Source: an uncultured Bacteroidales bacterium
GTDB taxonomy: Bacteria > Bacteroidota > Bacteroidia > Bacteroidales > UBA4417
Reading direction: 5' to 3'
Length of the DNA stretch: 23,413 nucleotides
Assembly: GCA_937965665.1 (NCBI GenBank)
Contig: CALCJE010000198.1
Span: 1-23,413, forward strand
Below, one piece after another: positions 1 to 7,955 of this stretch; position 1 is the first letter of the stretch; each line of letters starts with the position of its first letter. The translations under genes were made by a program, and so were the position numbers. Below the pieces are notes generated by a model. It did not search any database. It worked only from the letters and a program-made list of their open reading frames with translations, and was not told the origin of the DNA.

Positions 1-45
1 TCACTTCTTCTTTCGTCTTACAGATTGTTGTCGTGATTGGGAGTG

Positions 46-75
46 CAAAGGTAAATACATTTTTTACTCCTGCAA
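46..75 (-). promoter_or_regulatory. Leftward Bacteroidota-type promoter
   Basis: Read on the minus strand, TTG (73-75) is followed after 19 nt by TACCTTTG (46-53), which matches the Bacteroidota sigma-ABfr form TTG-N(17-23)-TAnnTTTG. Transcription would run off the left edge, so the served gene is not in the window. The A/T-only stretch upstream (about 80-95) could act as an UP-like region. This is a direct motif match; activity is inferred. Confidence 0.6.
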
Positions 76-417
76 CTTTTTACTCAAAAAAAAATTCAAA
101 TATTTTAATCGAACTAATAAAAGCATTCATTATCAGCCTGATTCGACATTAAAAAAATTGAAAGTTTTTTTTGCCTGGATTCTGGAACCGGAATATGGAT
201 TTTAGGGTTTAAATGATTAAGTATTTATAAATCAACTAAAAACAAAATTTTTGCAATTTTTGACCAAATTTGGGTCAGAGTAACATTTAGAGGCGGGTTA
301 CTGTTCATTGTTTGGTAAAAAAATTAAAAACGGGTTTCAAGCCATGCTTTATTCGTGTTTAATGTCAAAAAAAAATTGATTGCTATGTTGATTTCAAAAT
401 CGGGTGATTAAAAAAGG

Positions 418-738
418 ATGAAATCCAACTGTGACAAATGGTTACAGCTGGAAAACGCAGGTTCTGTTCGTAAAATAAGATTTGAAAGTGTTCGGGAAAC
501 TGTACAAAGACTTCCTATTATATAATACATTCACTCCCCTAAAGCCAAACTATTCAAAATATGGCTGGCTAAAGGAGGCTGTGAACGCAATGATGAAATG
601 TTGTCCCAGGACTTTCTTTTAAAACAGGCAGGGAAATCTATTTGGGAAAAAACATTTCCAAGGATAATGCCGGATAACAGGTATTCATTGTTGCTTGTTA
701 AAACGTGCTGTCCTTATAATACAGGATTAATGAAATGA
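418..738 (+). pseudogene. Remnant of a Bro-N / DinD-like gene
   Basis: One reading frame starting at ATG 418 stays open for 106 codons except for a single TAA at 523-525. After that stop the translation runs YIHSPKAKLFKIWLAKGGCE, followed by RNDEM. This strongly resembles the segment after the Bro-N domain in Bacteroidota BRO/DinD-like prophage antirepressor proteins, whose usual form is IIQSIPSPKAEPFKxWLAxVGxER. The TAA falls exactly where the family has Gln in IIQ, so a CAA to TAA change is likely. The N-terminal Bro-N domain proper and most of the C-terminal part are missing or shifted out of frame. I read it as decayed, not functional. The family match is from memory of the motif and was not searched. 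Confidence 0.5.
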
Positions 739-819
739 ACAGTATAGTTCATAACCCTGCTTTAGATTAAAACAGCAGGAACATTGCCCGCATCCAAACT
801 CATTAATTAATATAAATGA

Positions 820-1548
820 TTACTCATCCGCAGGTTCTTGCTTTTTTACACGGTAAAATACATCAATTTCCGCATTCCCGGCCACCAGGTTAATTTTACG
901 AATCCTGATTTTCTCGGCTTTTATTCCTATCCTGGACGAAATATCTGCTTTCAACTCGTCCATTTTATTAGGGTTGAGTATTGCAAGATTATCATAAAGG
1001 ATCTGATGCTTTTTCAAGGGATTTGCCTTTTCCAGCATTTTCTTTTCTTTTTTTGCGGCTTTCTTCGCTTTTTCCTCTTCTGTTAGTTCCTTCTCAACCG
1101 CTATTTCTTCGCCCACTTCTTTCTTCTCTTCCTTTTTAAAAGAGATTTCAAGCAAGAATATAGTAAGGATGATTATTAAATTAACAAGAATTGTTCCTCT
1201 GACAGGGTTGGGATAATCGAGTAATGCATTTACAGCTGATATACCTATCACCGTGAAGAGGTATGCCATATCTTTAACGGCCATGTTCTTAGTCCTGTAG
1301 CGAATAATGGAGAAAACGGCGAACAACCCCAGTGCCATTCCCATCTGCAACTCAACATCTTTCAACACAATACAAAGAATAAATATCATAGTCCCCATCA
1401 GGAAGAAGGCAAAAAGATTTCCTTTTTTATTAGAATACCTGTTGTAGAGAAGTTTTATTATGATAAATAATACAACAAGGTTGATGGCTAACCGGGTAAA
1501 GGCTTCAATTAAGAACTCGTTTGCGGCGATGCTTGTTTCTGGTGTCAT
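820..1548 (-). CDS. DUF4956 family membrane protein
   Basis: This 242-residue protein has four hydrophobic segments at about residues 15-34, 44-62, 68-82/94-110 and 119-136. Between them lies the DUF4956 signature, GLFAVFSIIRYRT at about 74-86 followed by MAYLFTVIGISAVNAL. A highly charged Lys/Glu stretch (about 138-176) then links to a small C-terminal cytoplasmic domain (about 180-236). Its biochemical role is unknown. In other bacteria DUF4956 genes often lie beside CotH-like kinases and VTC-type polyphosphate polymerase domain genes. Here it lies 19 nt downstream of the CotH-like gene on the same strand, so the two are probably co-transcribed. No VTC domain gene is visible. The family call is fairly sure; the function is not. 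Confidence 0.8.
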   Translation of the reverse strand: MTPETSIAANEFLIEAFTRLAINLVVLFIIIKLLYNRYSNKKGNLFAFFLMGTMIFILCIVLKDVELQMGMALGLFAVFSIIRYRTKNMAVKDMAYLFTVIGISAVNALLDYPNPVRGTILVNLIIILTIFLLEISFKKEEKKEVGEEIAVEKELTEEEKAKKAAKKEKKMLEKANPLKKHQILYDNLAILNPNKMDELKADISSRIGIKAEKIRIRKINLVAGNAEIDVFYRVKKQEPADE

Positions 1549-1567
1549 AATGATTGGGATTAATTTA

Positions 1568-2644
1568 TTAAAAATTTGTGCATCCGTTGAGAATGTTGGT
1601 TACTATGCTGTTTTTCTTGTCAAATTCTTCATAAAAACTATCCAGGTATCTGATCATTTTTTCTTTCTCTTTCACATCAAGCAATTGAAAATCATTAATA
1701 ACCTTGTAGAAAGCGTCCTTTTTAGCGGCAAATTCTTTTAGTGCGTTGCTAAAGACATCTTCGCTACGGCAAATGCCCACATAACGCCGTTCGAGAACGG
1801 ATGATAAGCCCAGGGGTTCATACGGAATAGCATAATCCGCATCAACGAGTCCCGAATAATCAAAATCATAAGGTACTACCATCCCAAGGCCCAAAGCGTT
1901 GAAATCAAGTGTCGAGAGCACTTTACAATTATGTTGATTGGGCACAGACCAATCGGTATTCCCTATCATGTAATTGAAAATCGCCATTCTGTCCATCATC
2001 TGGGGTATAATATTTTTCTGTGTAAGATTTCCAGAACTTACCTCTATAGCATTAACCCGTTCAGCCAGCATCTCCAATGGCTCAATAAAGAAAGCATATG
2101 TATTTACAGGTTTGCTTTTCTTGTGCGTGTTTATGTATTCCATGTTCACCAACCTGACCCGGAAACTGGTATCGGTGAGCACATTAAATAATTTGTAGAT
2201 CAAAAATTCTTTAAACAGGTACACTTCATTTCCATATTGACAATGAGTTACCAGTTTAATTTTTTCAATTTGACTCAGATCGGCTTTCTGAAATCCTGCA
2301 TGCTTAAAATTCAGCCTTATGGGCGGAAAACTGCAATACCCGTTTCGCATTTCGCCACGCGATTTCAGCCTGATATTCTTATTGATAGAATCCGTAGCAT
2401 TAATATGGTATGTTAATATGGCATCCAAGTATTCGTCTTTTGGTTTTTTCCTGGTATACTGGGTCATGTTGAACCGCAGCGTAAGATGCAGGATTTCATC
2501 ATTTGTAAAAAGACCAAAGTCCTGGTTCAGGGTATCAACAACTTCTAAAGGATTGGGAATAGTATCACTTTGGCCGAATGCAGGCAATACAGAAATTAAT
2601 GCAATGGCTACCTGAATAAGTATTAATTTTCTCATAATCAACAC
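1568..2644 (-). CDS. Secreted CotH-like protein
   Basis: The protein has 358 residues from the first Met, but the Met at residue 4 (codon start 2635) gives a more normal signal peptide, ending near residue 24 (AFGQ). Features suggesting a CotH/HipA-like kinase fold are a basic KSRGE motif (about 94-98), a helix with YLFKEFLIYKLFN (142-154), IGNTDWS (227-233, with Asn and Asp as catalytic-loop candidates) and YDFDYSG (259-265, a DFG-like metal site). It is exported to the periplasm or surface, whereas spore CotH phosphorylates coat proteins. Its substrate here is unknown. It precedes the DUF4956 gene by 19 nt, the arrangement seen in other genomes for this pair. The kinase assignment is inference from motif order; it may be annotated simply as hypothetical. 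Confidence 0.6.
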   Translation of the reverse strand: MLIMRKLILIQVAIALISVLPAFGQSDTIPNPLEVVDTLNQDFGLFTNDEILHLTLRFNMTQYTRKKPKDEYLDAILTYHINATDSINKNIRLKSRGEMRNGYCSFPPIRLNFKHAGFQKADLSQIEKIKLVTHCQYGNEVYLFKEFLIYKLFNVLTDTSFRVRLVNMEYINTHKKSKPVNTYAFFIEPLEMLAERVNAIEVSSGNLTQKNIIPQMMDRMAIFNYMIGNTDWSVPNQHNCKVLSTLDFNALGLGMVVPYDFDYSGLVDADYAIPYEPLGLSSVLERRYVGICRSEDVFSNALKEFAAKKDAFYKVINDFQLLDVKEKEKMIRYLDSFYEEFDKKNSIVTNILNGCTNF

Positions 2645-2954
2645 TTTTTAGCGTTACACTTAATTGTGATTTAATTTATTCTTTTTCCCGGTAACTCCTG
2701 GAACGAATTCCCTTTAAGCCCAAAACATACCAGGTTTATCCGGTTCCTGCTTAATTATAACAAGGGGATTTTGCATGAACAGGGCTGAGCCGGGATTGTT
2801 TTTTCATCCTATACCGATATACAGATGAATCCTGAAATGAAACGAAATGCATCCTATAAATGCCATCTATATTGATTGATAGCATTATACCTAAACAAAT
2901 CTACAAAATAATCTGATAATTAACCAACCCAAATCATAAAAAAAATGAAATTTG

Positions 2955-2962
2955 TATTTTTG
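2955..2962 (+). promoter_or_regulatory. Possible -7 element for the lipoprotein gene
   Basis: TATTTTTG matches TAnnTTTG and points toward the gene starting at 3122, giving a leader of about 150 nt. No TTG is present at the expected -33 distance, so the match is partial. The rest of the 477-bp divergent gap (2645-3121) holds no gene I can support. Confidence 0.35.
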
Positions 2963-3005
2963 TAAGAGGTAAAAAATCTGAAACCAAGAATCCGCATAAG
3001 CACCT

Positions 3006-3078
3006 ATGGAATTATCGACCAATTTTACGTTGCCAGGTAATTTCAAAGAAAGTTTTGGTACCATGAATTTATAATTCC
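3006..3078 (+). other. Leader hairpin with a 22-codon ORF
   Basis: Within the leader of the downstream lipoprotein gene, GGAATTAT (3008-3015) is perfectly complementary to ATAATTCC (3071-3078). Nested inside, ACCAA (3018-3022) pairs with TTGGT (3055-3059). A 22-codon ORF (ATG 3006, TAA 3072-3074) fills almost the same interval and its stop lies in the 3' arm. It could be a translated leader or chance. No ribosome binding site is evident. Confidence 0.25.
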
Positions 3079-3121
3079 GGTAAACCTCAGTCCTGAGTCA
3101 TGCATTTAACATTGTTAAAAA

Positions 3122-4057
3122 ATGATTAAGAAATCCTGCTTCTTCCTACTGTTTCTTACCTGCATATTTGCTTCCTGCAATCAGCATGATAAGAATAAAA
3201 GAAACAAAGTGCCAACGATGGATATAGGGTATAACCTGTCGGCCCCCGACAAAGTTTATATTTTACCTAAAAACCTGAAGGAAATATCAGGTATAACTGA
3301 ACTAGATTCTGCCAGGATTGCATGTATACAGGATGAACGGGAAATTGTTTTTATTTTCGATTTAAACGCAGGCCAAATCATCAGCCGGATTGGCTATGAC
3401 TACAAAGGCGATTATGAAGGAATTGCCAGGGTAGATTCTACGCTATATATCCTTAGAAGTGATGGCGAAATCACCCAAATCAAGAATTTTGAGACCGAAA
3501 AACGAGAAAGATCTACCTTTCATTCAGGCATTCAGTTTAAGGATGACGAAGGCTTATGCTACGACCCGGCTACCAACTATCTGTTAATTACCACCAAAGA
3601 GATTCCTCATAAAGGCTCCGGAAACCGGGATAAACGATTTATTTATGGATTTGATTTAACTTCAAAAAGTCCTGTACCAGAACCCGTGTTCACTATTGAT
3701 CTTTCAGTGATTGACAGCTTTGCACTTGCACATTCTATCAAAGTGCCTATGAAGGACAAAAAGAAGGGAAAAAGTAAGGGCCCTGATATCAGGTTCCAGG
3801 TTTCTGATTTGGCTATTCACCCGATAAATGGTAAGTTATTCCTGTTATCTTCAGCAGATAAACTGTTGTTTGTGTTTAATACGAAAAACGAAATAGAATT
3901 TATCGGGAGGCTGAATCCCGGTTTATTTGCTCAGCCTGAAGGGATTACATTTTTGAAGAACGGGGATATGCTGATCTCAAACGAGGGCAGGAACAAACCA
4001 GCTACGCTCGTCCGGTTTAATTACAGACCAGTTAAATCAATTCAGACAGCATCATAA
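3122..4057 (+). CDS. SdiA-regulated-domain lipoprotein (beta-propeller)
   Basis: This 311-residue protein begins with a lipoprotein signal peptide and the lipobox FASC, so Cys19 would be lipidated and the protein tethered in the cell envelope. The rest resembles the SdiA-regulated / phytase-esterase-like propeller family. It has the opening LKEISGITELDSARIACIQD (about 55-74), then EGIARVDSTLYILRSDGEIT, DEGLCYDPATNYLLITTKE and, near the end, PEGITFLKNGDMLISNEG. These are repeated blade-like units in which acidic residues precede a Gly. No catalytic residues can be assigned. It is a single gene, divergent from the CotH-like gene and convergent with the split hydrolase. The family call is moderately sure; the ligand is unknown. 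Confidence 0.65.
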   Translation: MIKKSCFFLLFLTCIFASCNQHDKNKRNKVPTMDIGYNLSAPDKVYILPKNLKEISGITELDSARIACIQDEREIVFIFDLNAGQIISRIGYDYKGDYEGIARVDSTLYILRSDGEITQIKNFETEKRERSTFHSGIQFKDDEGLCYDPATNYLLITTKEIPHKGSGNRDKRFIYGFDLTSKSPVPEPVFTIDLSVIDSFALAHSIKVPMKDKKKGKSKGPDIRFQVSDLAIHPINGKLFLLSSADKLLFVFNTKNEIEFIGRLNPGLFAQPEGITFLKNGDMLISNEGRNKPATLVRFNYRPVKSIQTAS

Positions 4058-4184
4058 AAAATAGTGCATTTTTGATGATCAATCAGGTTTCGAGAAATAC
4101 AAACAACTTAATGCATATTTTTGCTATATAGTTGATATTTTGTTTAATAACAGTTGCTCGAGTATCGAATATCAATCAACTCTG

Positions 4185-4206
4185 CTTGCTGCAGGCAAGG
4201 ATTTTT
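4185..4206 (+). terminator. Weak terminator-like hairpin
   Basis: CTTGC (4185-4189) pairs with GCAAG (4195-4199) around a 5-nt loop, followed by GATTTTT. It lies between two convergent genes, 128 nt after the lipoprotein stop. The stem is short, so the call is weak. The remaining gap (4058-4391) shows an 8-bp inverted repeat (TTGATATT/AATATCAA, about 4132-4175) and no gene. Confidence 0.3.
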
Positions 4207-4391
4207 AATTTCAGAAGTATAGTTATTTCTGAACGGTGCATCAAAAACCTGAATTCGTTTATCCTTGTTTTTAAACCTTTTCAGATTTACTTAATAATAC
4301 CGTAAAGGCACGTCAGTTGGCGGACAATATTGATTGAGACTGATTTGATAATTAGTCTTGCTTTCAAACGATAATACCTGCAAATGGATAT

Positions 4392-6257
4392 TTAGTTTTG
4401 AATTGCTTCTGCCTTCTCAGGATTACTCAATGCTTTAACTGTAAATAAAAGTTTTGATGATTCGGCGTCAGTAAATGTTGCATTTAATAAGACGGTATGC
4501 TTACCTAATGCGAGCACAGGAATTTTCTGGCTGAGCTCAACCGTGTTTTTCTGTTTGCCTTTATTGTCAAACACCCTCAAAACCATTCCATCACATATAA
4601 GAGTTTCATCTGGTTTTAACTCCTGATCAATTTCTAATTCTGTATAATTATCGAGTTGTAACCTGATTTTTTTTACACTTCCTGAGGTACCCGGCACATC
4701 TATTTTAAACTGGAAAGGCTGCTCAAATGATTGCAGCTCAAAATTACATTCCGTATTTACAGGAGCTCCGGGCTGAAGATTGTATTTTTCATGAACATAA
4801 GGACCAAAGGTTACATACTGAAATAAATTCCATTCCTTCTCATTCACATTTTCAAGATGAAATTCGTTTTTGGGGTTCTTCATTCTTTCCATCTGGTTCA
4901 GTGAAAATGCCTTTGCCAGGCGCGCAGTTTCCCATTCGCGGATAGCATCCAGAAGTTGCCCGCCAATCGGGTTGTTTCTAATGGATTTCGGATCAGCAAC
5001 CATGGCAAAACCGGCATCATACCCTGCTGCCCTTGCAAGCATCCATTCCATTTCGCTCAGCGTTGTATTTTGTGTAAGTAAATACCATCCAAGCATATGC
5101 GGCATAAAGTTCCTGTCGAAAAGTTCCTGGTTACTGATGCGGTATTCCTGCATACTTTCTTTAAATCCTCCGTACCAGGGTTCACCCCAGTTGCAAAAAG
5201 TATTGATATGCCAGTAGTAGGTCTTCGAAAGACTTGTTCCGTTCAACACTTCGTGGTCAAGGTGATCGTAAAAATCCTTTGCAAAAAGATTAATAGCATA
5301 ATCTCCCTGTCCTGATGCCAGGCACCCCTCGTGCCCATCGAAGTCCAGATGACTGATTCCTGTCTCATTAAAAAAGGCTGCCAGGTTTGTAGCTATTTCC
5401 CGTTGTAATTCCAGGTTTGGGAAAAACACTTCGTAGCCATGATCGTAAAGCTTACTAACAGTATCGGTAACGGAGTGTGGCGAAGCTTTTGTTTTAAAAG
5501 CGCCACGCTGACAGTCGGTTAATTTGTAAGGTGGTGTTTCAGTCACGGATTTATATCGGATCAGTTCTTTACCAATTTTAACAGTATGCAACCAGTTATT
5601 TGCCTGTTTATCATAATATTCCTTCGTTGAAACTGGAATTTCGGTAGCACTTTCATCAATATTAGCGGTAAGAATACCAAAACCGGTTATAGCCAGGCGT
5701 TCGTCAGGGACAGGCGAAACATAAGCGTCATTTGTATTGATGAAGTTTGAAAGCGTATGCACGCCAAAATACAATCCGGCATCTTTTGCTTTTTGAGCAC
5801 ATTTCTTTATTCCATCTTTGCCATTCGGAAAAAAATCAGGATTCAGGTTATAATGTCCCCAGTTGAGGAAAGGGCCTTCATGATATAAGCTTATCAGGCC
5901 GGCTCTTTTTGTATATGCGATCATTTCGTCAATTTCACTTTCCTTAAATCCGGCAATCAGATACGATCGGCCCCTTTGAATAGCCTTCTTAGCCCAAACG
6001 CCTTGAATAGTCATATGTGGGAGTCCCTCAGACAGCTCAATTTGTTCAATTAAATCAAGGGTTTTGGGTACATCGCACATGAAAAGCGAAATCTTGCTTC
6101 CAACCACGGTTTCGCCTTTTATGGGAGCAACCGGAGTGTTTTTATATTCACCACCCCAGGTATCCACAAAACGGGGCTTGTCCCTGTTTATTGAATATGC
6201 CTGCAGGATGCTGCCCCAATTTCTTTTTACAGCTGCATCACCACGGCTCCACGTCAT
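4392..6257 (-). CDS. Large C-terminal piece of a split glycoside-hydrolase-like protein
   Basis: This 621-residue open frame starts at an ATG two codons after the TAA that ends the upstream piece, in exactly the same frame. The two are therefore almost certainly one gene of about 786 residues broken by a nonsense codon. The piece begins inside a folded domain (GMTWSRGDAA directly continues GGEYNA) and has no signal peptide. Sequence blocks suggest a TIM-barrel hydrolase: LISLYHEGPF (121-130), GLYFGVHTLSNF (161-172), ISHLDFDGHEG (301-311) with Asp/Glu residues placed like a catalytic strand end, and YYWHINTFCNWGEPWY (347-362). The C-terminal 150 residues look like a beta-sandwich. I cannot name the family. 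Alone, this piece would lack its N-terminal domain and export signal, so it is probably non-functional unless the stop is an error or is read through. Confidence 0.55.
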   Translation of the reverse strand: MTWSRGDAAVKRNWGSILQAYSINRDKPRFVDTWGGEYKNTPVAPIKGETVVGSKISLFMCDVPKTLDLIEQIELSEGLPHMTIQGVWAKKAIQRGRSYLIAGFKESEIDEMIAYTKRAGLISLYHEGPFLNWGHYNLNPDFFPNGKDGIKKCAQKAKDAGLYFGVHTLSNFINTNDAYVSPVPDERLAITGFGILTANIDESATEIPVSTKEYYDKQANNWLHTVKIGKELIRYKSVTETPPYKLTDCQRGAFKTKASPHSVTDTVSKLYDHGYEVFFPNLELQREIATNLAAFFNETGISHLDFDGHEGCLASGQGDYAINLFAKDFYDHLDHEVLNGTSLSKTYYWHINTFCNWGEPWYGGFKESMQEYRISNQELFDRNFMPHMLGWYLLTQNTTLSEMEWMLARAAGYDAGFAMVADPKSIRNNPIGGQLLDAIREWETARLAKAFSLNQMERMKNPKNEFHLENVNEKEWNLFQYVTFGPYVHEKYNLQPGAPVNTECNFELQSFEQPFQFKIDVPGTSGSVKKIRLQLDNYTELEIDQELKPDETLICDGMVLRVFDNKGKQKNTVELSQKIPVLALGKHTVLLNATFTDAESSKLLFTVKALSNPEKAEAIQN

Positions 6258-6260
6258 ACC

Positions 6261-6755
6261 TTAAGCATTATATTCACCACCCAGCGTTTTCGGATTTAAT
6301 ACCTGTATCCCCAACCCTACATCATCGTTTCGTACCACCCCTATTATTTCCCCGATTACCTTTGATATTGTTGTAGGAACCGGCCCCCAGATCAATCCAT
6401 CAATTTTAGCTGCTGGTTCCGCTTTTATTACTTCAAAAGTAATGTGCGTAGCACGTGTTATTACTTTAACCTCAACTTTTGCTTTTATTTCAGCATAAGT
6501 TAAGGTTATAATATTCCGGGCAATGTCACATTTAAAGGATTGAGGCAGTAGTTTTTTTTGATTGTGTATCAACGTAATGAAAGGCGCCAGCGTGTCCTTA
6601 TACAAATAATTTACCCCGCTGTTTACATGAATAATCTCAGTAAAGTGTGCCTGCTTATCGAAGCTAACTTTTAAACCGCCGGCTGTAAAAGTAGTTTGCG
6701 CACTGATAGAAAACAGCAACAGAAGTGAAATCAAAAACAGGCTGACTTTTTTCAT
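6261..6755 (-). CDS. N-terminal piece of the split glycoside-hydrolase-like protein
   Basis: This 164-residue frame starts with a clear signal peptide (MKKVSLFLISLLLLFSISAQ, about 20 residues), followed by a beta-rich domain of the sort found at the N-terminus of exported hydrolases. It ends at TAA 6261-6263 right after GGEYNA. Translation without the stop continues in frame into the downstream piece with no missing or extra base. The export signal and N-terminal domain are therefore separated from the barrel by a single codon change. A TAnnTTTG promoter element lies 44 nt upstream of the start. Confidence 0.55.
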   Translation of the reverse strand: MKKVSLFLISLLLLFSISAQTTFTAGGLKVSFDKQAHFTEIIHVNSGVNYLYKDTLAPFITLIHNQKKLLPQSFKCDIARNIITLTYAEIKAKVEVKVITRATHITFEVIKAEPAAKIDGLIWGPVPTTISKVIGEIIGVVRNDDVGLGIQVLNPKTLGGEYNA

Positions 6756-6798
6756 GGAGTATATTAATTTTAAATCAGTTAGAGATAAATCAATTGCT

Positions 6799-6806
6799 CA
6801 AATATA
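6799..6806 (-). promoter_or_regulatory. -7 element for the split hydrolase gene
   Basis: On the minus strand TATATTTG matches TAnnTTTG, 44 nt upstream of the start codon at 6755. No clear TTG sits at -33. Just upstream an ATGATT/AATCAT inverted repeat (about 6811-6826) overlaps the -33 region and could be an operator. Confidence 0.4.
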
Positions 6807-6958
6807 GAAAATGATTTCAGAATCATGTTATAAAGATAGTGCTATTATTTAGGCATTTATTCTAAACCAAAGGTAAGTTTTTTCAGCGCAGTTTTGATGA
6901 ATATTGCTTCAACCAGAACAGCAGATTCATTAACTTAAAACTTCAGGGTAAGCTGGTG

Positions 6959-7020
6959 TCCCTGCTATTCGTAGTTTGTAACTACATACTTTCCCTGCTG
7001 TTCGTAGTTTGCAACTACGA
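6959..7020 (+). repeat. Two tandem REP-like palindromes, type A
   Basis: Two 27-nt units (6959-6985 and 6992-7018) repeat with a 33-nt period and differ at two positions. Each starts TCCCTGCT and ends in a hairpin. In the second copy TCGTAGTT (7002-7009) and AACTACGA (7013-7020) pair perfectly across a TGC loop. The first copy carries TTTGTAA at its apex. The short guide plus small palindrome is the layout of REP elements mobilised by REP-associated Y1 transposases; no such transposase is in the window. Confidence 0.55.
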
Positions 7021-7030
7021 GCTATTTTTA

Positions 7031-7222
7031 TTAATCAATAATTAATTCTACGTTCTTACCAAGTGTCTTAAACCGAACTCCGCTTTTTTGAGAAATGGTA
7101 ATTGTAATATGCCCTGTTTTACTTATTTTTATATCCTTTACGAATCCTGATTTACCTTTGTGTGTCCCTGCAATTACTTTACAAAAGTCTCCGTCTTTCA
7201 AAATCATTTCTGCATTACCCAT
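7031..7222 (-). CDS. KOW-motif mini-protein
   Basis: This 63-residue protein is almost entirely a KOW motif. GDFCKVIAGTHKGKSGFVKD (about 11-30) has the alternating hydrophobic pattern and central Gly of the motif in ribosomal protein L24 and NusG. The KOW fold usually binds rRNA or other protein partners. A second Met at residue 6 is an alternative start. It lies 17 nt after the secreted SRPBCC gene on the same strand and may be co-transcribed with it. Stand-alone KOW proteins of this size are known from bacterial genomes but have no settled role. The motif is clear; the function is unknown. Confidence 0.65.
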   Translation of the reverse strand: MGNAEMILKDGDFCKVIAGTHKGKSGFVKDIKISKTGHITITISQKSGVRFKTLGKNVELIID

Positions 7223-7239
7223 AATGATTTGTTTCTTGA

Positions 7240-7785
7240 TTATTTCTGGTCAAATATTTTCAGCACCTGCTCATAGGTCCAGATATTTCCCTTTTCAAAG
7301 AAATTATATGTTTTGTCCCATTGCTCTCCCTTTCCCCAACCAACCATTGATGATATAATTTTTGTCTGTTCATTTCCAATGTCAATGAATTGTATGATTT
7401 CCTGAAGATTTTTATCTTCCTGCTGAACTTCTTTCGGAAAGCTGTTATTTAAATTTACTTTTAGGGTCATTAATTCGTCTGTAAGATAATTAATGATATC
7501 AAGCCTGATCGCAGACTTATCATCTGGACCTTTTTCTTTATCGTAATTTGTTTTTATAGATCCACCTGTCTCCAGTTCGATTTTTGCAACGGGTGCAATC
7601 CATTTTACAAGTCCGCTATCGGTTGAAAAAAGTTTCCATGCTTCACACTTTACTATAGGTACAATAATAGATAGTTGCAGAATTTTTTCACCATTAGGGT
7701 CCTGATAGGATGTGTTCTGAACCTGGCCAAAGGTCAAATTATAAATTGTTAAACCTAAGAATATTAAAATAAGCTGTTTCATCAT
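7240..7785 (-). CDS. Secreted SRPBCC/AHSA1-like (START-fold) protein
   Basis: The 181-residue protein opens with a signal peptide (MMKQLILIFLGLTIYNLTFG). The mature part resembles the SRPBCC/AHSA1 ligand-binding fold: an early IIVPIVKCEAWKLFSTDSGL helix region (about 40-59), WIAPVAKIELETGGSIKT (about 62-79), a beta-sheet core and a C-terminal helix containing WTYEQVLKIF. Most AHSA1 proteins are cytoplasmic, so an exported one is less usual, though common in Bacteroidota. The ligand cannot be predicted. It forms a likely two-gene unit with the KOW mini-protein downstream. Confidence 0.65.
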   Translation of the reverse strand: MMKQLILIFLGLTIYNLTFGQVQNTSYQDPNGEKILQLSIIVPIVKCEAWKLFSTDSGLVKWIAPVAKIELETGGSIKTNYDKEKGPDDKSAIRLDIINYLTDELMTLKVNLNNSFPKEVQQEDKNLQEIIQFIDIGNEQTKIISSMVGWGKGEQWDKTYNFFEKGNIWTYEQVLKIFDQK

Positions 7786-7853
7786 GATTTTTTTATTAAA
7801 TTATTAATTGTCACACATCCCTCTTATGCAAAGTTTGGTTTATTCTCGAAGCA

Positions 7854-7861
7854 CAAAATTA
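7854..7861 (-). promoter_or_regulatory. Possible -7 element for the SRPBCC gene
   Basis: On the minus strand TAATTTTG matches TAnnTTTG, 68 nt upstream of the start at 7785. No TTG at -33 distance was found, so the call rests on one element only. Confidence 0.3.
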
Positions 7862-7955
7862 TCAGTAACAGCCCTAAATGAGTAGAAGTATAGCTTCTTC
7901 CAATATAACGGGACCAGCCCACCTGACATAAAACACAGGTTTTGATCAGTGGTTT

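Noticed and set aside
101..110. Single TTTTAATC copy near the left edge
   Set aside because: No second repeat at 11 bp and no matching -7 element, so it does not fit the regulator's operator pattern.
261..277. TGACC/GGTCA inverted repeat as an operator
   Set aside because: Five-base arms in AT-rich gene-free DNA with no nearby promoter are easily due to chance.
407..425. GATTAAAA followed 11 bp later by a 6-of-8 match
   Set aside because: On the strand implied by the repeats there is no TAnnTTTG at the distance seen in the two good sites.
838..1086. Plus-strand open frame inside the DUF4956 gene
   Set aside because: It is antisense to a clear gene, with low-complexity Phe-rich composition and no family resemblance.
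418..6263. TAA read as a sense codon (alternative genetic code), suggested by in-frame TAA in two genes
   Set aside because: Intact genes in the window such as the DUF4956, lipoprotein and regulator-neighbourhood genes use TAA or TAG as normal ends, and the two cases are better explained by nonsense mutation.
6959..7020. CRISPR-like direct repeats
   Set aside because: Only two units with a 6-nt gap; the palindromic plan fits REP-like elements instead.
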